Source: Anaerolineales bacterium
GTDB lineage: Bacteria; Chloroflexota; Anaerolineae; Anaerolineales; Villigracilaceae
Direction: 5' to 3'
NCBI GenBank assembly: GCA_025938055.1
Contig: JAICQC010000070.1
Span: 1 to 14,734, forward strand
Length of the DNA stretch: 14,734 bases
The translations under genes and the position numbers were made by a program. Under the pieces are notes generated by a model. That model did no database searches and was not told where the DNA came from. It worked only from the letters and a program-made list of their open reading frames with translations. Below, piece by piece: positions 14,646 to 14,734 of this stretch (position 1 is its first letter; every line of letters begins with the position of its first letter).

Positions 14646-14734
14646 CTACGTGAGAAATGACCCCGCGCTGACAAAGATCTGTTTGAGCGACTCGCGTTCC
14701 TGCACATCATCAATATACACACCGTTGCGCCCTC
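14646..14734 (-). CDS. C-terminal end of an unidentified protein (partial at right edge)
   Basis: On the minus strand a frame enters from the right edge and gives 28 residues (GRNGVYIDDVQERES...FVSAGSFLT) before TAG at 14648-14646. The composition is protein-like, and the other two minus-strand frames look less so. It is too short to assign to a family. It would be transcribed toward the MgtC-like gene, with about 165 bases between them. Confidence 0.4.
   Translation of the reverse strand, partial: GRNGVYIDDVQERESLKQIFVSAGSFLT

Overview
The window looks like a chromosomal piece of a moderately GC-rich, aerobic or facultative bacterium. Several traits fit a Chloroflexota (Anaerolineae-like) genome: a secreted CSLREA/right-handed beta-helix protein, a caa3-type oxidase with subunits I and III fused, a Gluconate_2-dh3/GMC pair and a double PRC-barrel protein. 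That placement is inferred from gene content; there is no rRNA or other marker to confirm it. No tRNA, rRNA, insertion sequence, CRISPR array or phage gene was seen.

Layout. Positions 1-2962 (minus) hold the 5' 987 codons of a large secreted beta-helix protein. It runs off the left edge inside a tandem LPSGS pentapeptide repeat. Positions 2963-3608 are an AT-richer gap without a convincing gene, ending in an intrinsic terminator that serves the operon to its right. Positions 3609-11809 (minus) are seven tightly packed genes, in transcription order: a small 3-TM membrane protein, ctaC (CuA subunit II with a fused cytochrome c), ctaD (subunit I fused to III), ctaG, a single-haem cytochrome c lipoprotein, a Tat-exported Gluconate_2-dh3 small subunit, and a GMC-family flavoprotein dehydrogenase. 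Gaps are 1-24 bases or overlaps. A good sigma70-type promoter (TTGAGA-N17-TACAAT) precedes the first gene and a terminator follows the last.

The seven genes read as one self-contained electron-transfer chain. An exported FAD dehydrogenase oxidises an alcohol, sugar or polyol. Electrons pass to a membrane-anchored cytochrome c, then to the cytochrome c domain and CuA of subunit II, then to the haem-copper centre that reduces O2. The substrate cannot be told from sequence. Subunit I keeps all metal ligands, but several classic proton-channel residues are replaced.

The divergent gap 11810-12212 carries back-to-back promoters. The rightward transcript has a long leader holding a strong intrinsic terminator, with an upstream 10-base segment perfectly complementary to the terminator's 5' arm. 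This layout is typical of an attenuator or riboswitch, and it precedes a double PRC-barrel gene (12213-12932) that ends in its own terminator. To the right follow a YihY/BrkB membrane protein (13061-13975, plus), a convergent MgtC/SapB-family membrane protein (14064-14480, minus) and the last codons of an unidentified minus-strand gene at the right edge.

The strongest candidates for something new are the attenuator-like leader of the PRC-barrel gene, the dehydrogenase-to-oxidase operon with its altered proton channels, and the LPSGS repeat array.
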